Source: Ignavibacteriales bacterium
GTDB lineage: Bacteria > Bacteroidota > Ignavibacteria > Ignavibacteriales > Ignavibacteriaceae
Assembly: GCA_003538625.1 (NCBI GenBank)
Contig: DPRR01000021.1
Span: forward strand, 1 to 64,000
Length of the DNA: 64,000 nt
Reading direction: 5' to 3'
Every line of letters starts with the position of its first letter. Position 1 is the stretch's first letter. This document shows positions 27,447-36,167 of the stretch, one piece after another. A program made the translations under genes and the position numbers. Below the pieces are notes generated by a model. The model was not told the origin of the DNA, ran no database searches, and worked only from the letters and a program-made list of their open reading frames with translations.

Positions 27447-27870
27447 GTAATTATCAACTATTATGATGACCGAATTACTTCGTTAATATCATCTTCTTTA
27501 CTGAACTGAATTTCTGTCCGTCTACTCCATCTGCATCTATTCGATAGAAATATACTCCACTGTTTAATGAACTTGCATTGAAGCTTACTTTCTGGCTTCC
27601 TGCTGACATCTGTCCATTTATCAATGTTGCTACTTCCTGTCCTAATACATCAAATATCTTTAAGCTTACTTTACTATCTACTGCCAAGCTAAAGTTTATT
27701 GTTGTACTTGGATTGAATGGATTTGGATAGTTCTGACCAAGTGCGAATTCTTTTACACCTATTACTTCCACTTCTATTGTATTTGAGTATTCAAATGTTC
27801 CGTTGAAGTCTACTTGTTTTAATCTGTAGGTGTAATTTCCTGCTGCCACATTCTGATCAACAAATGAGTA
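27416..27870 (-). repeat. Sorting-domain cassette, copy 3
   Basis: Matches copies 1 and 2 without gaps, about eight differences from copy 1. The match begins at the terminator and extends toward the 5' part of the gene. Confidence 0.88.
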
Positions 27871-29715
27871 GTTCTGTAGTTCTGTTGTTGTTCCGTGACC
27901 TGCAACAAATCCTACTGTTTCATATGCACTTCCATTGCTTCTTTCTACCTGGAAGCCGCTGTTGTTTGTTTCCGTTGCGGTTGACCAGTTTAGGTTTATG
28001 TTGTTAACATTTACTGCTGCACTAAATGATGTTAACTCAACTGGAATAAAATCAGTGGCAATAACTTTTATGTTATCAACTGCCCACCACCAATCCCAGC
28101 CTGGTTGGATTGTACGTAATCTTAATTGGAATGATTGCAATGCAACAACGCCGGTAATATCTAAAACTTCGTGAGTGTTTCTTACATCAGTAATATCAAA
28201 AGTTCTTACAGCCGTCCACGTTGTTCCACCATCTACACTAACTTCAACATAGCTGAAATCAGCTGCATCAATTGCCTGCCAGTCATTATCAAATTCCAAG
28301 GTAACAGTTGCATAGTTTGATGCATCAATTGGATTTGTAACAGTTGCCGTAGAAAGTGTAGTTGTACCACTACCGCATGCATCTGCATCTGCAGCTAGAA
28401 CATTACCTAGCGCAGTTGCAGGTAATGTATATTCGCTTGCCTGATGGATTTCAAATACACAGGTTCCACCATCATTTGTTATTGTCCAGTTACCTGTTCC
28501 TGCAGTAAAATCATCTTCAAATAATGTAACCAAATTCGGATTATCTTCGGTAGTAAATGACCAGGTAGCTACCGGAGCACCACTGCAAGTATCATTTTTA
28601 TCAACGACTCTCCATTGGTATGTTGTTGAATAATTTAGAGGAGCCGGTATGGCTAATGATGTTATTGGAGCTCCAGAATATACTGAAACAACATTACCAG
28701 AAGGACCAAAAAATACTTCAACCTGTGTTGTACCGGCACCGTTTGTCCAGGTAGCATTTCCAGGAGCTGTGATGCTTACACCTGTTGTACCATCAGCAGG
28801 ACTTGGGTTTGAAGCTGGAACTACCGGACATGGAGCACCAGTTGTTGTTAATTCATAAGCAAATAATCTGTCAGGTGTACCTTGTAACAATCCACCAATT
28901 GATGCTTTACCTGAAACAAGGCCTTCAGTAATAAAAAGACCACCAGCAATTGCGGCTGTTTGACCAACACCGATATCAGTTATTACATCGTGCTGCAATC
29001 CGGTTGGAAGACCAGTTGAAGGATTGACCTGTACAATGTTTTGCGGAGTTCCTGCTCCAGCTCCCTGTCCCCAAAACCATACAAAAGGTCCACCGGGAGA
29101 ATAACCATCATAAGCGGCACCATATACACTTGTAACACCTAAATTAGCATAAGTAAGTGTTGCAAGAACAGTACCAGTCATACTGATCAACTGTGGGTTA
29201 GTTGCAAAGTTACCAATCCAAAAACCACCTGCTCCAGCATTAGCGGTTGGATCATATGTAATATATCTTACAGTTTGTGGTGCAGTGATAGTTCCAACTA
29301 AAGTTTTTGTAGTTGGATCAATAATCGCTATCGATGTAGTGTTTTGACCAGCATATAAAAATGTTCCATCATAAGTAAGACTTCTAACACCAGTAACGCC
29401 TGCAACAGAAAATTGTTCAATCAGTGCGCCTGCTGCTGTCCATCTATGTAAAAGGTTAGTTGCCCAACGAGAAGTCCAAAACTCTCCGACATTTGGCAAA
29501 TAAATAGCAGCTGCATTACCTGCTGCTCCTGTAACAGTTGTCGCATCGTAATTTAACTGCACATCCCAAATTGCTTCAGTAGTTGGATAACCAGGTTTAA
29601 CCTCTTTTGTGATAAGGTTTGGGCTGACATCCTTACTATGCAGTGATTGTGAGAATAGAGTGTTCCCAAAAACGAGGACAAAAAGAATTGAAACAGTGAA
29701 AATTCTTTTTAACAT
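27475..29715 (-). CDS. Secreted T9SS protein: propeller-like, Ig-like, jelly-roll and sorting domain
   Basis: A 746-residue paralogue of the preceding gene. Signal peptide MLKRIFTVSILFVLVFGNTLFSQ. The N-terminal part (about 45-300) is a different propeller-like domain (SLTYDGTFLYAGQNTTSIA, YDPTANAGAGGFWIGN, AAYDGYSPGGPFVWFWGQG). Then come NPSPADGTTGVSITAPGN (Ig-like), a jelly-roll nearly matching its neighbour (DDFTAGTGNWTITNDGG), VELTSF and the sorting domain ending KKMILTK. ATG at 29715 is chosen because GGAGG lies 5 bases before it; GTG two codons earlier is within that site. Secreted through the outer membrane and probably anchored there. The shared scaffold with different N-terminal domains suggests domain swapping. 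Confidence 0.87.
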   Translation of the reverse strand: MLKRIFTVSILFVLVFGNTLFSQSLHSKDVSPNLITKEVKPGYPTTEAIWDVQLNYDATTVTGAAGNAAAIYLPNVGEFWTSRWATNLLHRWTAAGALIEQFSVAGVTGVRSLTYDGTFLYAGQNTTSIAIIDPTTKTLVGTITAPQTVRYITYDPTANAGAGGFWIGNFATNPQLISMTGTVLATLTYANLGVTSVYGAAYDGYSPGGPFVWFWGQGAGAGTPQNIVQVNPSTGLPTGLQHDVITDIGVGQTAAIAGGLFITEGLVSGKASIGGLLQGTPDRLFAYELTTTGAPCPVVPASNPSPADGTTGVSITAPGNATWTNGAGTTQVEVFFGPSGNVVSVYSGAPITSLAIPAPLNYSTTYQWRVVDKNDTCSGAPVATWSFTTEDNPNLVTLFEDDFTAGTGNWTITNDGGTCVFEIHQASEYTLPATALGNVLAADADACGSGTTTLSTATVTNPIDASNYATVTLEFDNDWQAIDAADFSYVEVSVDGGTTWTAVRTFDITDVRNTHEVLDITGVVALQSFQLRLRTIQPGWDWWWAVDNIKVIATDFIPVELTSFSAAVNVNNINLNWSTATETNNSGFQVERSNGSAYETVGFVAGHGTTTELQNYSFVDQNVAAGNYTYRLKQVDFNGTFEYSNTIEVEVIGVKEFALGQNYPNPFNPSTTINFSLAVDSKVSLKIFDVLGQEVATLINGQMSAGSQKVSFNASSLNSGVYFYRIDADGVDGQKFSSVKKMILTK

Positions 29716-29882
29716 AAACACCTCCGAATGATTGATTAGTAAGAGTTAATAAATATTGTAAGAAAGACGGTTAGATTTTAATCAATTTTCTAATTTGACG
29801 CAAGTTTTTGTAGAAAAAAAATATTCTCAAAATCAACATACAATATTATGCCAACTTGTCACAAAATATTTAGGAATTTATT

Positions 29883-30371
29883 TTATTTGATCTTTTCATT
29901 CTTGCGTATCGATTCCTCAGATAAATTCTTTTTGTAATCAACAATTTTTTTCTGAATATCAGCCTCACCTGTACCTAAAATTTGAGCAGCCAATATACCT
30001 GCATTTTTAGCACCATTAATTGCAACTGTTGCAACAGGAACACCTGATGGCATTTGAACTATCGATAATAATGAATCCAATCCATCAAGAGATTTTGATT
30101 TAATTGGTACACCTATTACTGGAAGTGGAGTAAATGCAGCAGTAACACCTGGTAAATGTGCTGCTGCCCCTGCACCTGCAATTAAAACTTTCATTCCCTT
30201 TTCATGAGCATTGCTTGCATATTCAGCCAGTACATGAGGACTTCGATGAGCAGAAATAATCTTCATCTCATTTTTTATACCGAATTCATTCAAAATATCT
30301 GATGCCTCTTTCATAATCGAAAGATCAGAATCACTTCCCATTATTATTCCAACTTGAATTGTATTTGACAT
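29883..30371 (-). CDS. purE: N5-carboxyaminoimidazole ribonucleotide mutase
   Basis: PurE (class I) moves the carboxyl group of N5-CAIR to give CAIR in purine synthesis. 162 residues, family length. The N-terminal loop GIIMGSDSDLSIMKEA, the active-site SAHRSP (about 41-46), and AGAGAAAHLPGV are present. AAGGTG lies before the ATG. It is separated by 30 bases from comEC and by 160 from the T9SS genes. No purK is adjacent. Confidence 0.96.
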   Translation of the reverse strand: MSNTIQVGIIMGSDSDLSIMKEASDILNEFGIKNEMKIISAHRSPHVLAEYASNAHEKGMKVLIAGAGAAAHLPGVTAAFTPLPVIGVPIKSKSLDGLDSLLSIVQMPSGVPVATVAINGAKNAGILAAQILGTGEADIQKKIVDYKKNLSEESIRKNEKIK

Positions 30372-30401
30372 TGTACACCTTTCTTTTATTAATTTATTTA
30401 T

Positions 30402-32795
30402 TTATTTCCAGTTAATTTTTTTAATTTCATTTCCGTTAGATTGTAAAAGAACAGCGCCTAACTCATCTGACCTATATATCTCTGATTTAAATCTAGTCAG
30501 AGAATTTATTACTGCTTCAGAAGGATGATTAAATTTATTTTTAATTCCAGCACTTATTAATGAAATTTTAGGCGTCACTAATTTTAAAAAAGCTTCCGAA
30601 GAACCAGTTATACTTCCGTGATGACCTACTTTTAACACATCTGAATCAAGCATAGTTCCAAAGTTAGCAGCCAAAAAATGCTCTGCCGGATATTCGCAAT
30701 CCCCGGTAAATAAAAAAGAGGTATTTCCAAAAACCATTTTTATAACCCCGCTTCTATCATTGCTCGAAAAATTTTTGTATGCATAATTATAAGGATCATT
30801 CAAAAAATATAATTTTGTGTTTCCAACATCAATTGATGATTTATCATAAATATATGTCTTAATCTTTTTTTTAGCTAAAAACTTTTCTAATCTTTTGGAT
30901 TTTGACGAGCTATCCGGCAAAGGACGATAAATTTTTCTAATTTTATCATTATAAATTAGAGAAATAAATCCGCCATAATGGTCAAGATCGAGATGCGATA
31001 TAAATCCGTAATCAATTTTATCTATTCCAAAATAATCCAGTATTGGTGTAATAACGCGTTCACCATTGTCTATAAAAGGATTTGCTTCACCTGCATCTAT
31101 AAGTGCAGATTTACCATTCGGAAATTTTATCAGGAATGCATCACCCTGCCCGACATCAATCATGAAAACATTTAACTTATTTTTTTCAAGTAAATCATTA
31201 TTATCGAACTTTGAATAAACCAAAATTGATAATATTAAAATCAGCACCAATGATATTTTTACAATCGACTTCCTGATCCTGTTTATGCAAAGAATTATTA
31301 AGGCTAATCCACTATAAAAAATTATTGCATCGTATAAAGAGTAATTTCTGACCCACAGAAATGAAAATTCTAGATTACCGGTAAAGCTAATAAATTTAAT
31401 CATCCATCCGGTAACCAAATTATTTGTGACGGCAAAATAAATCGCAATTGAATATGAGATCATTCCAGTGAAAATAGTTATAAATGCAATTCCGATAATA
31501 ATTCCAATTGCAGGTATTACAAGTAGATTTGCAAATATTGAAATAACAGATAATTTACTGAAGTAAGCAAGTGTAAAAGGTAGTGTTCCTAATTGTGCGC
31601 TAATTGAAACTCCAATAAAAAGCAAGACATGCTCAATCCATTTATGCTTTAAATGATAAGCATAAATTATTTTTTGAAAGTACGGGTACAAAATTCCTAT
31701 GGCCAGAACGGCAGAGAATGATAATTGAAATCCCGGGTTATAAATTTCATTTGGATTAAGTAATAAAATTATAAATGCGGCGATTGAAATTGAATTTATA
31801 AGATTTGTGCTTCTGTTAGTGAGAAACGCAATTATTATTATTATTGCCATCAACGTGGCGCGAAAAACTGATGGCGGTACACCGGTTATCAACATAAATC
31901 CTAATAAGCCAAGTATCGTAAGAAAAGATCTAAGGTATATCCCAAATCTTCCAAAAATGAAAATGAAAATTATCAGTACATAACCAACGTGCAATCCCGA
32001 TACAGCTAATATATGTACTACACCTGAATTAATAAATTCATCCTTTGTTTCAAAATCAATTTCACTTCTATCTGCAAGTAATAAGCCTCTCAATAATCCG
32101 GCAGTTTGTAAATCTTGAAGATGATGAATAGTGTAATCAATCTTTTTTCGCAGCGAATGTAAAACAGATTTTATATAATTTTTTTGATGTGATAGAATTT
32201 TAAGAGTATCAGTATCGTATGAAACAAACAGACCTGTAATACCTTTTGATTTTAGATACTTATCATAATCAAATTCACCGGGATTTCTCTGTTCTCTTCC
32301 TTTTTGATAAGTGCCTGTCAAATATATTCTATTCCCGGCATTCAAGTCTGAATAAATTCTTGTCCGTTGAAGTGAATCGCCTCTGAATTTGCAAATTAGT
32401 TTATCATTCGAAGCGAATTTTTTATCATCCAAAAAGATTGAATCTACATATACTGTAAAAGCAATTTCAAATGATCTCTCAAGTTCAACATCCTCCACTT
32501 CAGCATAAAGTTTCGCATTTTTTTCTTTTTGATAGTAGATCAGTGGAGAGGATATTTTTTTTTCTCCAAGCTTAGCTATTAATAAACCAAACAGAAAAGC
32601 CGTACCTACAAAAAGAACAATAGTAAGCATCCCTTTTGGGTAACGCCAAAATGATTTTGAGAGCATGTAAAATAAGATGGGCAATAAAAATAAAAGAGCA
32701 ATGATGAGTAAGTTTAATTGGAATAACGGAAATGTTATAATTCCAATTATGAATGCAATGGTAATTTTTATAAATGGAAAATCCTTCAAGTGCAA
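30402..32795 (-). CDS. comEC: ComEC/Rec2 family competence protein
   Basis: This polytopic membrane protein carries single-stranded DNA across the inner membrane during natural transformation. In 797 residues it has an N-terminal DUF4131 soluble loop and the Competence membrane core (about 225-510, GLLLADRSEIDFETKDEF, HILAVSGLHVGY). The C-terminal metallo-beta-lactamase-like domain has DVGQGDAFLIKFPNG, HLDLDHYGG, GDCEYPAE and LKVGHHGS, so metal ligands are intact. Start codons overlap the upstream gene by 10 bases. No other competence genes are in the window. Confidence 0.94.
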   Translation of the reverse strand: MHLKDFPFIKITIAFIIGIITFPLFQLNLLIIALLFLLPILFYMLSKSFWRYPKGMLTIVLFVGTAFLFGLLIAKLGEKKISSPLIYYQKEKNAKLYAEVEDVELERSFEIAFTVYVDSIFLDDKKFASNDKLICKFRGDSLQRTRIYSDLNAGNRIYLTGTYQKGREQRNPGEFDYDKYLKSKGITGLFVSYDTDTLKILSHQKNYIKSVLHSLRKKIDYTIHHLQDLQTAGLLRGLLLADRSEIDFETKDEFINSGVVHILAVSGLHVGYVLIIFIFIFGRFGIYLRSFLTILGLLGFMLITGVPPSVFRATLMAIIIIIAFLTNRSTNLINSISIAAFIILLLNPNEIYNPGFQLSFSAVLAIGILYPYFQKIIYAYHLKHKWIEHVLLFIGVSISAQLGTLPFTLAYFSKLSVISIFANLLVIPAIGIIIGIAFITIFTGMISYSIAIYFAVTNNLVTGWMIKFISFTGNLEFSFLWVRNYSLYDAIIFYSGLALIILCINRIRKSIVKISLVLILILSILVYSKFDNNDLLEKNKLNVFMIDVGQGDAFLIKFPNGKSALIDAGEANPFIDNGERVITPILDYFGIDKIDYGFISHLDLDHYGGFISLIYNDKIRKIYRPLPDSSSKSKRLEKFLAKKKIKTYIYDKSSIDVGNTKLYFLNDPYNYAYKNFSSNDRSGVIKMVFGNTSFLFTGDCEYPAEHFLAANFGTMLDSDVLKVGHHGSITGSSEAFLKLVTPKISLISAGIKNKFNHPSEAVINSLTRFKSEIYRSDELGAVLLQSNGNEIKKINWK

Positions 32796-33691
32796 AATTT
32801 TAAAATTGATGGTTTAATATCAGTTAAATTTTTTATACTCTCAGCAATTTCTGCTGCATATTTTCCTGCAGTAATTGTTAATGCAGGATTTAACGTATGT
32901 GTTTTTACAGATAAATCTTCAAAATTTCCATGATCTGAACAGATTACCAAAGTTAATTCTTGCTTTTGTAGTTCGGATAAAATCGTAAATAAAAATCTAT
33001 CAAGATTATTATAAATTAAATCAAACTCATCCGCAATTCTTCCATGTCCTAAATGATCAGTTAAATAAAATTCATATAATGTAAAATCATTGTTGCCTGC
33101 TATTCTTAATAACCTTCTAGCTGCGGTTTCGGCTTTAATCACTTTCAAATGGTAATTTAATTTTAGATTCCATCTTTCATTTGTGATATCTGCAGTTAAC
33201 GCTATACCTTGCCTGAGCTCAGTAACTGAATTTAATTTAAGATCTGACAGCCTGCAACTTAAAGCTGTAGTGCTCAATCTTGATTTTCCTGATTTAATAT
33301 AATCAAAAAATATTTTTGGATAAGCATTAACAAAATATGAAGTTAGTTTTAAATCCTTATAAGTTTTAAAAATATTTTTTTCCGCAATTATTGGAATCGT
33401 TGTAGAATACGGGAAAGGACCAAAATGTTTACCAACAAATTGGGGTGCGTTAATTCCACAGAATATAGAAACCTGTCCTGTTCCGCTTTGAGGTAATCCT
33501 TCAATTCCCAGACGGGCATCACTGGGAAAAACGAATACTCCATCTTTTTCTAAATATGGATTTTGCTTATGCGGAGTTTCTTTAAATATTTCTTTAAATA
33601 TTTTAAATCCATATTTAAAGAATGGATTGTAATCATAATCTTTTTCACCAATACCAACCCCATCTATAAAGATCATCAGAACACGACTCAA
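32786..33691 (-). CDS. Alkaline-phosphatase-superfamily metalloenzyme (PGM-like)
   Basis: A 301-residue cytoplasmic protein of the phosphoglycerate mutase/alkaline phosphatase superfamily. The N-terminal metal site is FIDGVGIG, and the C-terminal site is CSDHGNFEDLSVKTHT with the DHG pair. LTDHLGHGR supplies a further His. It is much shorter than iPGM (about 510) and lacks its phosphotransferase insert. It resembles the metalloenzyme family annotated as phosphodiesterase or nucleotide pyrophosphatase-like; substrate unknown. It begins one base after the dtd stop and overlaps comEC, so it sits in a dense operon prmC-dtd-this-comEC. Confidence 0.8.
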   Translation of the reverse strand: MSRVLMIFIDGVGIGEKDYDYNPFFKYGFKIFKEIFKETPHKQNPYLEKDGVFVFPSDARLGIEGLPQSGTGQVSIFCGINAPQFVGKHFGPFPYSTTIPIIAEKNIFKTYKDLKLTSYFVNAYPKIFFDYIKSGKSRLSTTALSCRLSDLKLNSVTELRQGIALTADITNERWNLKLNYHLKVIKAETAARRLLRIAGNNDFTLYEFYLTDHLGHGRIADEFDLIYNNLDRFLFTILSELQKQELTLVICSDHGNFEDLSVKTHTLNPALTITAGKYAAEIAESIKNLTDIKPSILKFCT

Positions 33692-34153
33692 TTATGCACC
33701 TGTTTTTTTAGATTCTACCAGTATTGTAACCGGACCATCGTTAATTATCTTTATTCTCATCATCGCACCGAATTTCCCGGTTTTAATTTTATCTTCTCCC
33801 AGATTATTTTTCATTCGTTCAATAAATTTTTCGTAAAGTGGAATAGCAATTTCAGGTCTGGCCGCTTCTGTAAAACTTGGGCGATTACCTTTTTGAGCAT
33901 CACCATAAAGAGTGAATTGAGATATTATAAGCACTTCGCCATCAATAGATTTTAACGATAAATTCATTTTATCATTTTCGTCTTCAAATATTCTTAAGTT
34001 ACTGCATTTATCTGCAACAAAAATTAAATCTTCATTAGTATCATCATCTTTAATCCCTAATAATATTACCATCCCTTTTGATATTTCAGCTTTGTAATTT
34101 TCTTTATCGATATAAACTCCAGCCTCAGAAACCCTTTGAACCAGTGCTCTCAT
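33692..34153 (-). CDS. dtd: D-aminoacyl-tRNA deacylase
   Basis: Dtd hydrolyses D-aminoacyl-tRNAs (and glycyl-tRNA(Ala)). The protein has 153 residues when started at MRALVQRVSEAGV, the typical N-terminus. The active-site SQFTLYGDAQKGNRPSF and the cross-dimer (N)DGPVT motif, with the Gly-cisPro element, are both visible. The start overlaps the prmC stop by 4 bases (34150-34153), indicating translational coupling. The five residues before this Met are not needed. Confidence 0.95.
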   Translation of the reverse strand: MRALVQRVSEAGVYIDKENYKAEISKGMVILLGIKDDDTNEDLIFVADKCSNLRIFEDENDKMNLSLKSIDGEVLIISQFTLYGDAQKGNRPSFTEAARPEIAIPLYEKFIERMKNNLGEDKIKTGKFGAMMRIKIINDGPVTILVESKKTGA

Positions 34154-35004
34154 TTTAGTTCCCCACAAATTATCCTGTCAATACCTGCATAATCTTTAGT
34201 TACTTCAATGTTCTTAAAATTGCTTTGCTCAAAATATTTTTGAACTTGTGCAGATTGACCCAATCCCAATTCAAAATAAACCTTGCCTTGTTCATTCAAT
34301 ATTTGCTCAGATATTTCGATGATACGTTTGTAAAAAGAAACTCCATTTGAATTGTCAGTAAGTGCAATTCTGGGTTCGTGAATTTTTAATTCCGGTTCAA
34401 GATTGTCAAAATCAGCACCGGAAACATAAGGTGGATTTGATACTATCAAATCGAATTTGCCTAACATATTTAAATCATCAATAAATATATCAAACATTCT
34501 AAATTCAATTTTATGGTTCAATAAATTTAGCCCGGCATTTTGTTCAGCCACGGTCAATGCATTCTCACTTATATCAATAGCCACAAGTTTTGAGTTGGGT
34601 AAATTCTTTAACAGTGCCAAAGAAATATTTCCGCTTCCAACTCCTATATCAAGTATTTTTAGATTTGCTGATTTATCGGATTCATTAATAATTTTTTCGA
34701 CAAGTAATTCAGTTTCAGGTCGTGGTATAAGAACATTTTCATTAACCAAAAGTTTTAACCCGTAAAATTCAACATTGCCTATAATGTATTGCAAAGGTAT
34801 CCTCAATCCTCTTTTTCTAATCGCCTCACGATAGATCTGAACATCATTTTCAGCAAGCGGTTTATCAAAAGACAAGTAAAGTTCTAATCGTTTACATTTT
34901 AGAATATCTGCAAGAAGTATTTCAGCATTTGCTCTTGGTGATTCGACGCCTTTTTTTTGAAGATAATCCGTTGACAATTTTATCACTTCTAAGACAGTAA
35001 TCAT
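34150..35004 (-). CDS. prmC: Release factor glutamine N5-methyltransferase
   Basis: PrmC methylates the GGQ glutamine of peptide-chain release factors using SAM. 284 residues, family length. An N-terminal helical domain (VIKLSTDYLQKKGVESPRANAE) precedes the Rossmann fold with ILDIGVGSGNISLALL and the catalytic NPPY in LIVSNPPYVSG. The PRPETELLVE motif contacts substrate. First gene of the tightly packed prmC-dtd-metalloenzyme-comEC operon; a 126-base gap separates it from the PGI/PMI gene. Confidence 0.95.
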   Translation of the reverse strand: MITVLEVIKLSTDYLQKKGVESPRANAEILLADILKCKRLELYLSFDKPLAENDVQIYREAIRKRGLRIPLQYIIGNVEFYGLKLLVNENVLIPRPETELLVEKIINESDKSANLKILDIGVGSGNISLALLKNLPNSKLVAIDISENALTVAEQNAGLNLLNHKIEFRMFDIFIDDLNMLGKFDLIVSNPPYVSGADFDNLEPELKIHEPRIALTDNSNGVSFYKRIIEISEQILNEQGKVYFELGLGQSAQVQKYFEQSNFKNIEVTKDYAGIDRIICGELK

Positions 35005-35130
35005 AATTAATTAATTTATGAGGATTTAATAATTGAATAAAAAAACTAAAGCATCAGATAATTTAATATGAGAATCAGTAAACGACTTAACTGCTCGACA
35101 ATTAGATGTTAAATAAATATTTATCGATTA

Positions 35131-36165
35131 TTACTTTAGCTTATCTTTTAGTAAATAAATATTATCAATTTCACTAGGATCATATCCTCTTAAAACACCA
35201 GTGTAATATGAAATCCAATCGCCTGAATATATCAAATCAAGCAACCGGATTTTATATAAAACCTGACTGCTTGTAAGAGTCAAAGTTTCAACACCGCTTT
35301 TTGAAAATATCTCTTTAAGAATTTGAAAACGTTTCTGAATTTGAGGATGATAAGATTCATCAGTAATATTTATAATTTTTGTGTGAAATGTTTTTTCCTG
35401 AAATGACTCCCAACAAATAATTTCATTATGGTTCATCTCAGGTATTTCATTATGGAAAGCGTGCAGTTTTGAATTTTCGTTGAACTGACATTTTAACCGG
35501 TATCCGACTGCACTGGTTGAATCAGCTACAGAATAAATAACCGGAATAAAACCTAACAAAGACTCAGCAAAATTATAAGCGAAGTTCCCATCTTTGGAAT
35601 ACTCAATCCCTTTTTCTCTCCAAAGGTCTATAATTTTTTCTACAATTTCTGATTGATCTGAAATAAGATTTAACTGTTGAAATACTTTTAGCAGAGAAAA
35701 AAAACTTAACCCAAGTGAATAACGCGGCTGGAATCCTGATTGGACTTTAACACAATTTAGATTATTTTTTTTTGCAATCGATTCAACTTCACCGCCGGTT
35801 GTTATGCAAATAATTTTACAACCAATTTTTACGGCCTGGTTTAATGCTGAAATTGTTTCTTCGGTGTTACCGGAATATGAGGAGGCTATGAACAAAGTGT
35901 TTTTACCGGCAAATCTTGGAAGATCATAATTTCGATTAACAACAATCGGGATTTTGAATTCATCACCTAAATAATTTTTAATAAGATCCGCGCTAATAGC
36001 AGAACCACCCAGTCCACTTATTATAATGTTTGATATATCGGATGATTTGATTTCATTAATTGTAAACTTGTTACTCCAGGCAAATTCAATTTGCTTATAA
36101 GAATTCACTAATACATCAAATTGATTTTGCGGATCATATTTATTTACATAGTCTTTTATTTTCAT
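35131..36165 (-). CDS. Bifunctional phosphoglucose/phosphomannose isomerase
   Basis: A 344-residue SIS-domain isomerase of the PGI/PMI family, which isomerises glucose-6-phosphate and mannose-6-phosphate to fructose-6-phosphate. Motifs: ISGLGGSAISADLI (about 49-62), SSYSGNTEETISAL (SIS, about 95-108), ITTGGEV, and FHNEIPEMNHNEI with the catalytic Glu and His. Length matches this archaeal/bacterial subfamily rather than the ~550-residue PGI. It directly follows ptsI on the same strand (2 bases between stop and start). It may be the cell's glycolytic isomerase; that cannot be settled here. Confidence 0.9.
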   Translation of the reverse strand: MKIKDYVNKYDPQNQFDVLVNSYKQIEFAWSNKFTINEIKSSDISNIIISGLGGSAISADLIKNYLGDEFKIPIVVNRNYDLPRFAGKNTLFIASSYSGNTEETISALNQAVKIGCKIICITTGGEVESIAKKNNLNCVKVQSGFQPRYSLGLSFFSLLKVFQQLNLISDQSEIVEKIIDLWREKGIEYSKDGNFAYNFAESLLGFIPVIYSVADSTSAVGYRLKCQFNENSKLHAFHNEIPEMNHNEIICWESFQEKTFHTKIINITDESYHPQIQKRFQILKEIFSKSGVETLTLTSSQVLYKIRLLDLIYSGDWISYYTGVLRGYDPSEIDNIYLLKDKLK

Positions 36166-36167
36166 AA

